Shown: positions 15,576 through 24,096 of the stretch, piece by piece | Numbering within the stretch: position 1 is the stretch's first letter | Layout of the letters: each line of letters opens with the position of its first letter | Assembly (NCBI RefSeq): GCF_016638705.1 | Contig: NZ_CP067341.1 | Span: forward strand, 3,165,501 to 3,229,500 | Length of the DNA stretch: 64,000 bases | From: Lysinibacillus agricola | Lineage (GTDB): Bacteria > Bacillota > Bacilli > Bacillales_A > Planococcaceae | Direction: 5' to 3' | Notes under the pieces: generated by a model | Database searches by the model: none | What the model saw: only the letters and a program-made list of their open reading frames with translations | What the model was told of the DNA's origin: nothing | Position numbers and translations under genes: made by a program

Positions 15576-16187
15576 TTATAGATGTCCCTTTTTTGAATCA
15601 AGAATAAACATAGACGCATCTTGTCCCATAAATATTTTATTTCCTGTATAAAAAGTTTTGAATCGAATATCTCTATACCCTATTTTAGTCATAATGTCTG
15701 TTAGCTCTTCTGGATTAAATCCGTTATGAACAATATCTGAAACTATTTTTTCATTTTTATTAAAATCTACGATCAATAGATGTCCTCCTTCATCAAGAAC
15801 ATCAAATAATCTTGATAAAACTAATTCAACATCATGAATATGGAGTAGAACCTGAGCCATAAAAATATAGTCGGCATGTACATCCGGTATACTTTCCTTT
15901 TCAATATCAAAGCATAATGTATCTACATTCTGAATATTAAAATTGGTTACTTTTTGCTTTATTTGATTAACCATGTTTGGTGATGTATCCAGAAAAAGCA
16001 TAGAATTAAACTCGTTTAACAAGTTCATTCCGACAAGACCAGTTCCACACCCAAAATCAATAGCATTCTTGCTTTTAGCGTCAACTAAATAATTTCTGAC
16101 CGCATCTGATGATACCTTTGCAATTTGGATTCTTTCAGGAGTGTCATATATATTAGCTATCATTTCAAACTTATCAGTATTTCCCAT
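15576..16187 (-). CDS. Class I SAM-dependent methyltransferase
   Basis: 203 aa from ATG 16187, chosen because TGGAGAG precedes it; the frame is open to 16211. Rossmann-fold methyltransferase motifs are in order: IDFGCGTGLVGMNLL (motif I), LFLDTSPNMVNQIKQK (motif II, acidic residue binding the SAM ribose), ADYIFMAQVLLHIHD (motif IV) and GGHLLIVDFNKNEK (motif V/VI). Closest to the small UbiE/YcgJ-like group that modifies metabolites; substrate not predictable. It stands alone on the minus strand amid decayed DNA but looks intact. Confidence 0.88.
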   Translation of the reverse strand: MGNTDKFEMIANIYDTPERIQIAKVSSDAVRNYLVDAKSKNAIDFGCGTGLVGMNLLNEFNSMLFLDTSPNMVNQIKQKVTNFNIQNVDTLCFDIEKESIPDVHADYIFMAQVLLHIHDVELVLSRLFDVLDEGGHLLIVDFNKNEKIVSDIVHNGFNPEELTDIMTKIGYRDIRFKTFYTGNKIFMGQDASMFILDSKKGHL

Positions 16188-16390
16188 TATTATCTCTCCA
16201 ATCAGGAACAAACCTAAATACTAAAAAAACTTGTCATTACTTAAGATACGATTCTGCAAATAATAATTCAACTAATTGCTTCATTATTGACAGTCGTAAA
16301 TTTTAAAATTCGACTCCTTTACATGCGGAGCCAGTCATACTTTTGGGAATATAAAGATAAGACTCATTAAAATAACCCACCTATCAGTTA

Positions 16391-16666
16391 TTAGTATTGG
16401 CCATAATTGTTATAAGTCCTTAGCACATTGTTAACCTTCAACTTTTTTAGTTTATTACGGAATACATGGGGCATAGATACCATAATATTCACGTTTATGT
16501 CTGGATTACCATTTAAATACTTTTTGATAAAGTAGTTAAAGTACTGAAAATCCTCTTCAAGACTCAATATATTAGAAGATCTTTGAAAGACGTTGATAAC
16601 CGTAACTTTTTTATCATTGCCAAATAAGACGAGGGTTGGTGAATATACTACTTCATTAGAATTAAT
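16391..16666 (-). pseudogene. Start-less coding fragment, unrecognised
   Basis: An uninterrupted 91-codon frame preceded by TAG with no ATG, GTG or TTG near its beginning. It reads INSNEVVYSPTLVLFGNDKK and later NYFIKKYLNGNPDINVNIMV. Codon use and residue balance look genuinely coding, with a mix of beta-like and charged helical segments. I do not recognise the family. Either the 5' part was lost or expression uses ATT. The remainder of 16212-16718 holds nothing else clear. Confidence 0.4.
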
Positions 16667-16718
16667 CTACGAATAATAAAGCATCTTCTGTACAGACTAA
16701 TTTCAGGAGGTGAAATCC

Positions 16719-16997
16719 ATGAATAACAACAACCAAAACTTTAACAAAAAAACCCCTAATGCAATTCCAAATGCAATGAACGAAGAATTCGGGAATGAGA
16801 CTGATGTTAATCAAATTAGACAACAAATCCAGCAAGCAGAAGCTAACAAAAAACAAGCTTCTGGTGCAATGAACTCGATGAACGAAGAATTCGGGAATGA
16901 GACTGATATTAATCAAATTAGACAACAAATTCAACAAGCAGAAGCTAACAAAAAACATGCTTCTGGTCGATTTGGAAACGAAAACAATACAAAATAA
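16719..16997 (+). CDS. sspE: Gamma-type small acid-soluble spore protein
   Basis: 92 aa, rich in Asn, Gln, Glu, Ala and Lys and free of Cys and Trp. Two ~30-residue repeats contain the germination protease site: EFGNETDVNQIRQQIQQAEA and EFGNETDINQIRQQIQQAEA. This is the gamma SASP architecture, an amino-acid reserve of the spore core cleaved at germination. The ATG at 16719 follows AGGAGGTGA; an upstream in-frame GTG at 16710 lies inside that site and is rejected. Strong terminator 19 bp downstream. Expression is expected in the forespore. Confidence 0.95.
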   Translation: MNNNNQNFNKKTPNAIPNAMNEEFGNETDVNQIRQQIQQAEANKKQASGAMNSMNEEFGNETDINQIRQQIQQAEANKKHASGRFGNENNTK

Positions 16998-17015
16998 ATT
17001 AAATTATCATCCTCA

Positions 17016-17046
17016 ACCGGCAACCTTTTTTCTGCCGGTTTTTTTA
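17016..17046 (+). terminator. Terminator of sspE
   Basis: Stem ACCGGCA / TGCCGGT (17016-17022, 17033-17039) followed by TTTTTTTATTTT. Confidence 0.9.
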
Positions 17047-17191
17047 TTTTACTCATCAACCCTATATCTACAGAAGAATAATAATTTTTCCGTTAACTTT
17101 AATATGGTTAAAATAATTCTTGTCATGAGTAATTTCATCACTACCTAACCGTAACGACCTCGCCGTTATGTTTTTTATTTTTAATTCGATG

Positions 17192-17230
17192 TTGGTTACT
17201 CCGAAACTATTCCAAATGTTGTTGTTTAAT
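17192..17230. repeat. Dispersed repeat family A, copy 1
   Basis: Core TTGGTTACTCCGAAACTATT..AATGTTGTTGTTTA. Further copies at 36515, 39148, 42940 and 45764. No coding sense on either strand. Confidence 0.75.
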
Positions 17231-17280
17231 AATCATTTTATAAACAGAAATATAAATCTTCTGCTGTAGACTTTTAGGTA

Positions 17281-17442
17281 GTCTCTTTCCTGTTGAGTTA
17301 CGTACATGTCTGCCAGCACTCGTTGTACCGAACGCCAACAAAAGAATCTTTTTGACTACATAAAACCAATGCTATATTCATAACATTTCTTTCATTTACA
17401 ACCTCAAAAAAGCTTAGGAACAACTCCTAAGCCTTTTTTATT
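17281..17442. repeat. Dispersed repeat family B, full-length copy with hairpin
   Basis: About 160 bp running from GTCTCTTTCCTGTTGA through TACCGAACGCCAACAAA to a terminator-like stem GCTTAGGA/TCCTAAGC (17411-17432) flanked by A and T runs. The copy at 32373-32531 matches over the whole length, including the hairpin. A shorter copy is at 27795-27867, and the TACCGAA-GCCAACAAA-GAA-CTT core recurs at 21643 and 46541. Confidence 0.75.
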
Positions 17443-17455
17443 TCACTAAAGCACC

Positions 17456-17532
17456 CGTTAGCCATCCATGTCGTGTACAATCAACACTACACCAAAGAAA
17501 ATGAAAGATTATTACGTTCTTTCATGGGAGTT
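17456..17532. repeat. Dispersed repeat family C, copy 1
   Basis: CGTTAGCCATCCATG ... ATGAAAG-N11-CTTTCATGGGAGTT with an internal 7-bp hairpin. Copies at 38939-39016 and 44629-44706 agree over ~75 bp. Confidence 0.75.
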
Positions 17533-17574
17533 GAACAAGACGAACACAACCTTTTTGTCACAAGATACTTTTAT

Positions 17575-17775
17575 CAATTATGCCACGGCATAATTGCGTC
17601 TGGAATCGGCTTTGTACTTAGGCCTGCATAATGCAGGTCAGTTAGCCGTTATCGCATGGATGCGATGATTTTAGGCTAACATCCTACAAAGAACTCATTT
17701 CCGATTCCGTGACATTCACCGGAGACTTTAAGTTCTTTCAGTAGGTGTTTTGACACCTGCTGAAAGAAACTTAAA
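17575..17775. ncRNA. Candidate structured RNA / complex repeat element
   Basis: A dense set of paired segments. A near-perfect palindrome at 17575-17596 (CAATTATGCC/GGCATAATTG). An enclosing stem formed by 17602-17616 (GGAATCGGCTTTGTA) with TACAAAG (17685-17691) and CCGATTCC (17701-17708), with a 9-nt bulge. Inside it, hairpin CCTGCAT/ATGCAGG (17623-17637) and stem GTTAGCC/GGCTAAC (17641-17680) capped by ATCGCAT/ATGCGAT. Then a 22-bp hairpin (17727-17748 with 17753-17775). A three-way junction followed by a long hairpin is unusual for a simple repeat. The 3' half recurs near 5.8 kb. Strand is undetermined because all stems are symmetrical. The surrounding gap 17047-17877 otherwise holds repeats A-C. 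Confidence 0.5.
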
Positions 17776-17877
17776 AATAGCAAAAAACTGACAATGATAC
17801 TCAGCCTCTTGCTAGAAAAATAATAAGTAATAGCTCATAAAACAAAAAGGATTAAATTATACTTACAGCCTTTAGCC

Positions 17878-18513
17878 CTATAACGGGGAATATCCGAGCC
17901 TACTAAGTGCTAATGCCATTTGATAGTATCCCCTACTATTAGGATGAACGCCTCCTGATGATAATAAAACTTTTTCATTCCCCTTAAATACACTATAGAT
18001 ATCAGCTACTTTAACATTTAATTCCCGACCAAAACTGTTAATCAATGAATTAACCGCTCTAATCGCCTCATCTGCTATAGGAATATCGCTAAATGGATTG
18101 TATAAATTTTGTAGGCGTAAAATATATTTATCTTGTTTGTCTAGATGGTGAATTTTTTCTAACATTTTTGAAATGTTTTTCCCTGATTGTTTAATAGCAC
18201 GAGATATACTTTCTTCGTTTTTATTTATTAGAAATCCTTTAGCAGCGTTTATTAAATCATTCCCTCCAGCTGTTATCGTTATGATATTTGCACAATTTAC
18301 AGCTTCCGTAACAATTGGGGCATTGAGCATAGTTAAAACATCCTCTGTCGTCGCTCCTGACCTTGCATGTTTTTGATAAGAAATACGCTTTTTTAAAGCT
18401 TGCTGGCTTAGACATCTGTAATATTCAACAAATCCAGGATCCAAAAACGGAACACCGATACCCACAGTAAGGGAATCGCCTATCGCAAGATAACGTAAAT
18501 GATTGAAACCCAT
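17878..18513 (-). CDS. SGNH/GDSL-family lipase/acylhydrolase
   Basis: 211 aa with the SGNH blocks in order: block I YLAIGDSLTVGIG (catalytic Ser), block III ITAGGNDL (Asn), and block V GVHPNSRGY (catalytic Asp/His pair appears as xxHPN, with His). There is no signal peptide, so it is probably cytosolic, resembling Bacillus YpmR/YxiM-like esterases. Substrate unknown. ATG at 18513 with a weak AGGTGAAAT site. Neighbours are unrelated. Confidence 0.88.
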   Translation of the reverse strand: MGFNHLRYLAIGDSLTVGIGVPFLDPGFVEYYRCLSQQALKKRISYQKHARSGATTEDVLTMLNAPIVTEAVNCANIITITAGGNDLINAAKGFLINKNEESISRAIKQSGKNISKMLEKIHHLDKQDKYILRLQNLYNPFSDIPIADEAIRAVNSLINSFGRELNVKVADIYSVFKGNEKVLLSSGGVHPNSRGYYQMALALSRLGYSPL

Positions 18514-18616
18514 ATTTCACCTCAACTAATTTGTTATATTCTTATACTATTCAGTAAAAGATGAATGGAGAAGCTTAAAAAGAATGGGCAAACGATGTCT
18601 AAGTTATTTTATATGT

Positions 18617-18895
18617 CTAAGAGGGATATGTGGTGCCCTTTCGCTTTTCGCCGCCTGTAATTCCCTCCAGAATCGGTGCGCCAAACCCAATATGTCGCGC
18701 CAAAAATAAACCGAAAAAGCTTGCCAGCGCACCCAATACCAGTGTTTGTGCAATCTGCACAGGTATGATGATCTGCAAAGGCGCGTTATCTGGCAGGGGC
18801 GCAAGCGCGTATGTAAACGGCATAACCATTACGCCAGTCACGACGCTTACGGTAGTAAGTAGGAAGAAAAGTTTCCAGTTGACTATCTTTTTCAT
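18617..18895 (-). pseudogene. CPBP-type membrane protease, N-terminal stub
   Basis: 92 aa: a basic start (MKKIVNWKLFFLLTTVSVVTG), two to three hydrophobic segments, and GLFLARHIGFGAPILEG, which matches the N-terminus of bacterial CPBP (CAAX-like) intramembrane proteases. The catalytic EExxxR and HxxxB segments that should follow are absent. Its ATG overlaps the hydrolase stop (ATGA), so it is translated with the upstream gene. GC content is visibly higher than its neighbours (GCGCC, GGCGCG), hinting at transfer. It is either a truncated gene or a stand-alone membrane remnant. Confidence 0.6.
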
Positions 18896-19827
18896 GAGTC
18901 AGTTTCCTCCTGAATCCAATCGGAAACATCATTGATCACTTGTTGATCGACATGTTGTGCAACCTTATATTCTTTTTTCGCTTTTCGTATCTCTCCATAA
19001 ACAGAGGGCATAAAGGCATGATTCAGGTTTGGATAAAGCTTATACGTTACATTTGGTCTATCTCCCAATATTGTTTTATAACCATTAAAATCCTTTTCTA
19101 TCGATACATGAAAGTCCTTCTCTCCTTGCAGAATGAAAATCGGCTTTTTTAATACCTTGAGATAATTGGCAGATGGATGTTCGCCCATTTCTTTCAAGTA
19201 ATAGGCTCTCACATGTTTTCCTAAAACTCTCGTTGATTTTGCTTCTTCATCATTTAGGTTATAGATGTTGTCAAACTTTGATGATAAAGCTGCTATTTGT
19301 TTTCTGGCAATCCCTTTCAAAAGCTTATTCAATGAATGCAAAACTTCGTTATTTTGATCCATTAGAATTTCTTCAAATTTGCGTGGAGACCCACCCATAA
19401 TAATGATTCCAGCAAAATTACCGCCTTCTGCATCAATTCGCGGTGCTAACATCCCACCTAAACTATGACCGATAATAAATATTTTATTTGAATCTATACG
19501 TGCATCTCTTCGCAAAAACTCTGCAGCGAGGATCGCATCTTCAATGGTTTCTTCTTTTACTGTTATTGCCGTATCATTTCTCATTTCTTTACCATATACG
19601 AATGTTCTTTTATCATATCGCAATACTGCAATTCCTTTTCCAGACAAACCCTCAGCAAGATCCTTAAAAGGATAAATGTTTCCGATTTTTTCATCCATGT
19701 TGCTTGGACCAGAGCCTTGAACCAATACAACTGCAGAAAATAATCCTTTTGTTTCATCAGGAATGGTTAATATTCCATTCAGTGGGTACTTTGTTTTAGC
19801 ACCTAAAACAATTTTTTCTTCACCCAT
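18892..19827 (-). CDS. Alpha/beta-hydrolase, serine esterase type
   Basis: 311 aa with an intact alpha/beta-hydrolase core: oxyanion region VVLVQGSGPSNMD, lid-side VLRYDKRTFVYGKE, nucleophile elbow FIIGHSLGGMLAP (catalytic Ser near residue 123), acid ILQGEKDFHVS and catalytic His in LNHAFMP. The family includes dienelactone-hydrolase-like and acyl-CoA thioesterase-like esterases. No signal peptide. It follows the XRE/TPR regulator with a ~70 bp gap and overlaps the CPBP stub, suggesting a regulator-hydrolase-membrane protein operon. GGAGG-type site before ATG 19827. Confidence 0.9.
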   Translation of the reverse strand: MGEEKIVLGAKTKYPLNGILTIPDETKGLFSAVVLVQGSGPSNMDEKIGNIYPFKDLAEGLSGKGIAVLRYDKRTFVYGKEMRNDTAITVKEETIEDAILAAEFLRRDARIDSNKIFIIGHSLGGMLAPRIDAEGGNFAGIIIMGGSPRKFEEILMDQNNEVLHSLNKLLKGIARKQIAALSSKFDNIYNLNDEEAKSTRVLGKHVRAYYLKEMGEHPSANYLKVLKKPIFILQGEKDFHVSIEKDFNGYKTILGDRPNVTYKLYPNLNHAFMPSVYGEIRKAKKEYKVAQHVDQQVINDVSDWIQEETDS

Positions 19828-19897
19828 TATGTTTACCTCCTTAAATTGACAACTAAAAGGTAAGTGAATGCATCAAGTAGGCACTCTCAGTTCACTT

Positions 19898-21001
19898 CTA
19901 AATTTGAGCTTTTAGTTTTTCAACAATACTTTTGAATTTCGGTTCATTGTGCAATGGGAAAAATGCAGGAGTTTCCACAACACTTTGTACGATACTTTCT
20001 TTTACTATCTTTTCGTCTCTAGGAGGTTCAATATCATAATCCTTCAGCCAGTTTTCAATACTGTCAAAAAGAGAATCTCCTTTCAATTTGTACGGTAAAA
20101 GGACGTTCGTACAAATGTATGTGTATTTTTCGAGCATTTCCAATGCTTTTTCCGGTTTATTTTGCATCATATAACCTTGTGCTGCGGCCAAATATAGCAA
20201 CGACACCAAATTAGGGTCCAGTTTTTCTACTTCAAAGATTTTTGAAATTTCGATAAAACGTACAAGGGCCTGCTCAAATTTTTCAGGCCGATTGGCAACC
20301 AACAGCAAGTATGACTGTGCCGGCGCAAGAAGGCCGTGGAGATGTTGATACAGACTGACCTGCAAAGCTTCCTTTGCCTTCTCTATATTCCCTGTCATTT
20401 GATAAACTTTGGAGAGTAAAAAGTTATCACTAATAGGTGGCTTCATTGTTTCGTCAAGCAATTCCAAAGCTTCTACTGGCTGATTTAAGATGATATGACA
20501 TAGCGCTTCCATTGAATTTGCTTGCTTCGCGATCCAAATATCATCACTTTCCTTCTTAATCCGAATACATAAATCAATGGCCTCCTGTAACAGTGCTTCC
20601 TGCTTTTCTTTTTCTGTAGCAAGGACAAAATGATTGACAAATAATTTGGCCATTTGCAGTAGCAGAGGAAAACAAGAGAAATATTTCTTTATAATGACAC
20701 GGCAATGATCAAGTACATCATCAAAAGGCTTGTTGCTAAAATCCTCAGCCAGCCGTTGGTATGTTTTCTTTATATCTTCTTTTGTCATTTGCGGGAGATA
20801 GCCAATGAGTTCATCAATGCTTATATTAAAATAGGTTGCCAATTGTGGCAGCAGGGTGATATCCGGATAGCTTTGAGCCGTCTCCCATTTGGATACGGAA
20901 GCCTTCGATACACCGATATACTCAGCAAGTTTATCCTGTGTGATACCTTTTTCTTTTCTTTTTACTGTAATAACTTTTGCAATACTTATTTCTCTCATCA
21001 T
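19898..21001 (-). CDS. XRE-type HTH regulator with TPR-like C-terminus
   Basis: 367 aa from ATG 21001, chosen because AGGGAG lies just upstream; an earlier GTG is inside that site. Residues ~10-65 form an XRE helix-turn-helix (KRKEKGITQDKLAEYIGVSKASVSKWETAQSYPDITLLPQLATYFNISIDELIGY). The rest is alpha-helical with TPR-like repeats (PVEALELLDE, GNIEKAKEALQVSL, KPEKALEMLEKY), the layout of peptide-sensing Rap/PlcR/Rgg-like or similar regulators. No signalling peptide gene is visible nearby. It likely controls the downstream hydrolase. Confidence 0.88.
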   Translation of the reverse strand: MMREISIAKVITVKRKEKGITQDKLAEYIGVSKASVSKWETAQSYPDITLLPQLATYFNISIDELIGYLPQMTKEDIKKTYQRLAEDFSNKPFDDVLDHCRVIIKKYFSCFPLLLQMAKLFVNHFVLATEKEKQEALLQEAIDLCIRIKKESDDIWIAKQANSMEALCHIILNQPVEALELLDETMKPPISDNFLLSKVYQMTGNIEKAKEALQVSLYQHLHGLLAPAQSYLLLVANRPEKFEQALVRFIEISKIFEVEKLDPNLVSLLYLAAAQGYMMQNKPEKALEMLEKYTYICTNVLLPYKLKGDSLFDSIENWLKDYDIEPPRDEKIVKESIVQSVVETPAFFPLHNEPKFKSIVEKLKAQI

Positions 21002-21333
21002 TTTCACTCCCTATACTAATATTAAAATGTATTTTACCGTCAATTCCAATGGAGTTATATTTTATTTTAGTAGATAAAATCAACCGTTAGGCAACAAATC
21101 CATTGATTCACAAAAATCCATTTCAGCATTTGTGAACACTTTATATATATTGCTTATAGGGATTATTTTTTTAATGACATAGCCAATACAATAACACTAA
21201 ATTCTCTTAGCCAACGGTTGGAACAATACTTGAATGTAGTGTAAATTTACGGTCTAACTATTTTGTTAATAGAAATGGTTGATGGGGGTTTTTGTTGAAC
21301 ACATCCTAAAATTGTAGAAATGATATTACTCTA

Positions 21334-21450
21334 ATGTACGCTCAATTCCACGCAAATAAAGCTCAACTTGACGCTAAATTGTTACGTCTTAATAAAAGTA
21401 AAGGTTGGTTAGTTCCACTGCCATTACATGTAGATTATCCGGAAAGATAA
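21334..21450 (+). pseudogene. C-terminal fragment of an unrecognised protein
   Basis: A 38-codon frame, MYAQFHANKAQLDAKLLRLNKSKGWLVPLPLHVDYPER in blocks, reading as amphipathic helix plus a proline-rich tail. No ribosome binding site; the frame is open only seven codons further upstream. It looks like the end of a helical, perhaps coat or ferritin-like, protein whose body has been deleted. The wider gap 21010-21839 holds this, the decayed module at 21541 and AT-rich sequence. Confidence 0.35.
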
Positions 21451-21540
21451 TATTTATTAAACGTGACAAATTGTCTCCCTAGTTTAAACTGGGGATTTAT
21501 AAATGTTTTATTAATAAAATGCATAACGAGGTAATGCTAT

Positions 21541-21683
21541 GAGGTAATTAAGGCATGTAAACAAACAGAAGCAGATGATAAAACAAACTGCTAACTACAT
21601 AGTTATTTGTTTTTATTAAGAGGAAAAGGTTCTTTCGATACACATTTCGGAGTACCGAATGCCAACAAAGGAATCTTTTGTAA
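21541..21683 (+). repeat. Decayed copy of micro-ORF + hairpin module
   Basis: Matches 46427-46572 over about 140 bp: the 3' two-fifths of the 43-aa micro-ORF (KQTEADDKTN then stop), its spacer ACATAGTTATTTG..TTTTATTAAGAGGAAAAGGTTCTTT, and the CATTTCGG-AGTA-CCGAATG hairpin. The 5' part of the ORF is gone, so this copy cannot make the protein. The outer stem has changed (AAAGG versus AAAAG), so the terminator is weakened. Confidence 0.7.
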
Positions 21684-21839
21684 TAATTTCAATAATTATT
21701 CTTGCTGCATTATTCTTGTTTTGGACAAACTTAAATCTAAATTTACTTTAAAATCTTGCTTTTATATTTAATTTTATCCTTTTAAAATTTTTTATCAGTT
21801 AAAATATAATAATTAATACAAGTAAAATGGGAGAGTACT

Positions 21840-22520
21840 ATGATTGAAAATGTTAGAAATCAAATCTTTGAACTAATTGATACAGATTATCAGAAATTTT
21901 CTGCTGCGCTAATTCCTAATATAAATAATATTTTAGGTGTTCGGTTACCGGAACTTCGGAAAATAGCAAAGAGTATATCTAAAGATGATTGGCGAAATTA
22001 CATTAAATTGGCTGAAAATGAATATTTCGAGGAAGTAATGCTACAGGGTATGGTCATTGGATATGCGAAAGCTGACATTGAGGAACTTCTCACTTATGTT
22101 TCTTCTTTTGTTCCTAAAATAGATAATTGGTCAACATGTGATAGCTTTTGTTCGGGGTTAAAATTTACAAAGAATAATAAAAACCTTATGTGGGAATTTT
22201 TAAAACCATTCTTTTGTTCAAAAGAAGAATATAAAATACGTTTTGGAGTGGTAATGTTATTAAATTATTATATTGAAGATAATTACATTGATAACGTTCT
22301 TAAAATCCTAAATAGTATAAAACATGAAGGGTTTTATGCAAAAATGGCAGTTGCTTGGGCTATCTCAATCTGTTATGTGAAATATCCTAGTATTACACTA
22401 GAATATTTGAAGAACAATTCACTTGACGATTTTACTTATAATAAAGCATTGCAAAAAATTACAGAATCCAATCGTGTTGATAAGGAAACAAAAAGTTTTA
22501 TTCGTAGTATGAAACGGTAA
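21840..22520 (+). CDS. AlkD-like DNA alkylation repair protein
   Basis: 226 aa with HEAT-like helical repeats of the DNA-alkylation-repair (AlkC/AlkD) superfamily: LIPNINNILGVRLPELRKIAKSI, EVMLQGMVIGYAK, IDNWSTCDSFCSGLKF, IRFGVVMLLNYYI, YAKMAVAWAISICYVKYP. The Trp and Asp in the DNWSTCD motif correspond to the residues used in base excision by AlkD. Such glycosylases remove N3/N7-alkylpurines. GGGAG site before ATG 21840 and a strong terminator downstream: a complete monocistronic unit, close to the Ada/Ogt repair cluster on the other strand. Confidence 0.9.
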   Translation: MIENVRNQIFELIDTDYQKFSAALIPNINNILGVRLPELRKIAKSISKDDWRNYIKLAENEYFEEVMLQGMVIGYAKADIEELLTYVSSFVPKIDNWSTCDSFCSGLKFTKNNKNLMWEFLKPFFCSKEEYKIRFGVVMLLNYYIEDNYIDNVLKILNSIKHEGFYAKMAVAWAISICYVKYPSITLEYLKNNSLDDFTYNKALQKITESNRVDKETKSFIRSMKR

Positions 22521-22575
22521 TATAAATGTGAGCTGAAAGTTAAAATTAACTTAAAAAACATATATTTGCAAAGCA

Positions 22576-22623
22576 ACAAGTCCATTATAGAGAAGAATCT
22601 CTACAATGGACTTGTATCTTTTA
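22576..22623 (+). terminator. Terminator of the AlkD-like gene
   Basis: Long stem ACAAGTCCATT-TAGAGA / TCTCTA-AATGGACTTGT with a 4-nt loop, then ATCTTTT. Confidence 0.88.
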
Positions 22624-22663
22624 CGCCTATTGACTATTTGAAACTTTCCAGTCTGACCATCAT

Positions 22664-22894
22664 TTAAAACTCCACGTATTCCCTCAAATGTCCGTAGTCC
22701 AACACCTCCTCTTTTTGAAAACCACCTTTAACTTCCCATAACCTTGCAAGTTCTCTCGCTGCAATGGTAGATGCCAGGTCACGACCATGTCCAATTGTAA
22801 TAGATTCAATATATGGTTGTTCTGTAGTAAGTATGTTCATTAATAGTACAAGTTCTTTTTGAGTGTGGGCTTTGCTTTTATCTCTTTTTACAGT
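22664..22894 (-). pseudogene. Start-less coding fragment, unrecognised
   Basis: A 76-codon open frame on the minus strand bounded upstream by TAA, without a plausible start near its beginning. It includes HTQKELVLLMNILTTEQPYI, TIGHGRDLASTIAARELARL and a C-terminus LDYGHLREYVEF. The residue pattern looks like a real protein tail with helical segments. Family not recognised. It lies just beyond the Ada-like gene and could be the last member of that operon, damaged. Confidence 0.4.
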
Positions 22895-22910
22895 TTAGTT
22901 ATAATATATT

Positions 22911-23225
22911 TTATACATTTTCTTTCTCTATCTTTTCTTTTTTCCACTCTGCATATTCTTTTAGCATACAAACAGCGCATGGCCTAAAGCCTGCTACAAT
23001 TGCAGTTTTTTCATCTTAAAAAAACACTCGATGCTTAATATATCCGCCTTTAGCTATGGCTCTTAGTGCCGAGGGGCAATCTAATTTCACATATATTTTT
23101 CCTCTTCGATGTCCTCCTAGTGAACCTGGTTTATCACTTTGATATATCTTCAAATCAGCGTTTAACAGAGTGTATGTCTTTTTGGATATTTCTTTTTCAG
23201 TACTATTGTCAATAATTTCATTCAT
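22911..23225 (-). pseudogene. Ada metal-binding-domain-like protein with in-frame ochre stop
   Basis: The first 69 codons read ...KPGSLGGHRRGKIYVKLDC and SALRAIAKGGYIKHRVFF, then TAA at 23016-23018. In the same frame 34 more codons follow, DEKTAIVAGFRPCAVCMLKE and a charged tail, to a second TAA at 22911. The continuation carries the RPCxVC cysteine pair expected to complete the zinc site with the LDCP cysteine. So one nonsense change interrupts an otherwise continuous gene of 104 codons. It ends the ada/ogt/radical-SAM operon (14 bp after the SPL-type gene). A sequencing error or readthrough cannot be excluded. Confidence 0.75.
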
Positions 23226-23239
23226 CAGCTGTATCCACC

Positions 23240-24058
23240 TTATGGTTCAAAACCAGATTGACTAATATAAATTTGATCTTTTGAAAATACTTCCAAAAAC
23301 CTGCTATATACTTTTTGATAAACTTGGGGATTGTACCATTCTTCTAATTCCATTTCGATGTATTTCTTCTCAATGCCTATTTTTTTAGTTCGTTTCCCGT
23401 CACTACCATCACCCATAAAATAATCGTCTATACATACCCTACTTACATATTGCTTTAATTTATGCGGAAAAAGTTCTCCACTTGGCAATACTGGAGCAAC
23501 TGCCACCTGAGTTGGTATTCCAGCAGCGTCTAGTTTTTCTAGTGTTTTTAACCGTGCCTGGATAGGTGGTGCTTCTGGCGTAAAGTGTTTACGAATGACC
23601 TCAGAATCAGTCTCAATGGTCATACTTACTCTCACTTTATTTTTTAATTGCTGTAATAAATCAATATCTCTACTTACGAGTGGACTTCTTGTCTGTATTA
23701 GTAAAAAATCAGGAGGATCTTCAACCATGACCTCTAATAACGATCTTGTTATCTTTTCCTTATACTCGACAGGTTGGTATGGATCAGTGCTAGATGACAT
23801 AAATATTGTTACATTTCCTTTAGTTTTTGCTTTACGAAGTTCTTTAGCAAGTAATGTAGCAGCATTGCTCTTCACATCTACCCAATCGCCCCATTCACCT
23901 TCTCGAAAAAGAGATACAGGCATTTGGCGTACATAACAATAGGAACATCCAAATGAACAACCTGTATAAGGGTTTAATGAATGAGTATATCCTGAAAGAA
24001 AACCGGTCCCTTTATTGAGAATTGTCTTTGGATTTTTATATAGTAATTTATTATTCAA
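23240..24058 (-). CDS. SPL-family radical SAM protein (Rv2578c-like)
   Basis: 272 aa. The N-terminus has NPYTGCSFGCSYCYVRQMP, the CxxxCxxC radical-SAM 4Fe-4S motif in the spacing used by the spore photoproduct lyase superfamily, followed by MSSSTDPYQPVE, LIQTRSPLVSRDIDLL and VSMTIETDSEVIR, all typical of the Rv2578c/SplB-like 'SPL family radical SAM' group. Function is unproven in this subgroup; repair of DNA lesions is suggested by the superfamily and by its place in an alkylation-repair operon. It lacks the C-terminal Cys used by true spore photoproduct lyase as far as I can see. Confidence 0.85.
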   Translation of the reverse strand: MNNKLLYKNPKTILNKGTGFLSGYTHSLNPYTGCSFGCSYCYVRQMPVSLFREGEWGDWVDVKSNAATLLAKELRKAKTKGNVTIFMSSSTDPYQPVEYKEKITRSLLEVMVEDPPDFLLIQTRSPLVSRDIDLLQQLKNKVRVSMTIETDSEVIRKHFTPEAPPIQARLKTLEKLDAAGIPTQVAVAPVLPSGELFPHKLKQYVSRVCIDDYFMGDGSDGKRTKKIGIEKKYIEMELEEWYNPQVYQKVYSRFLEVFSKDQIYISQSGFEP

Positions 24059-24096
24059 TAAAACACCTACTCTTTCAAATTTTCCAAATGCATCAC

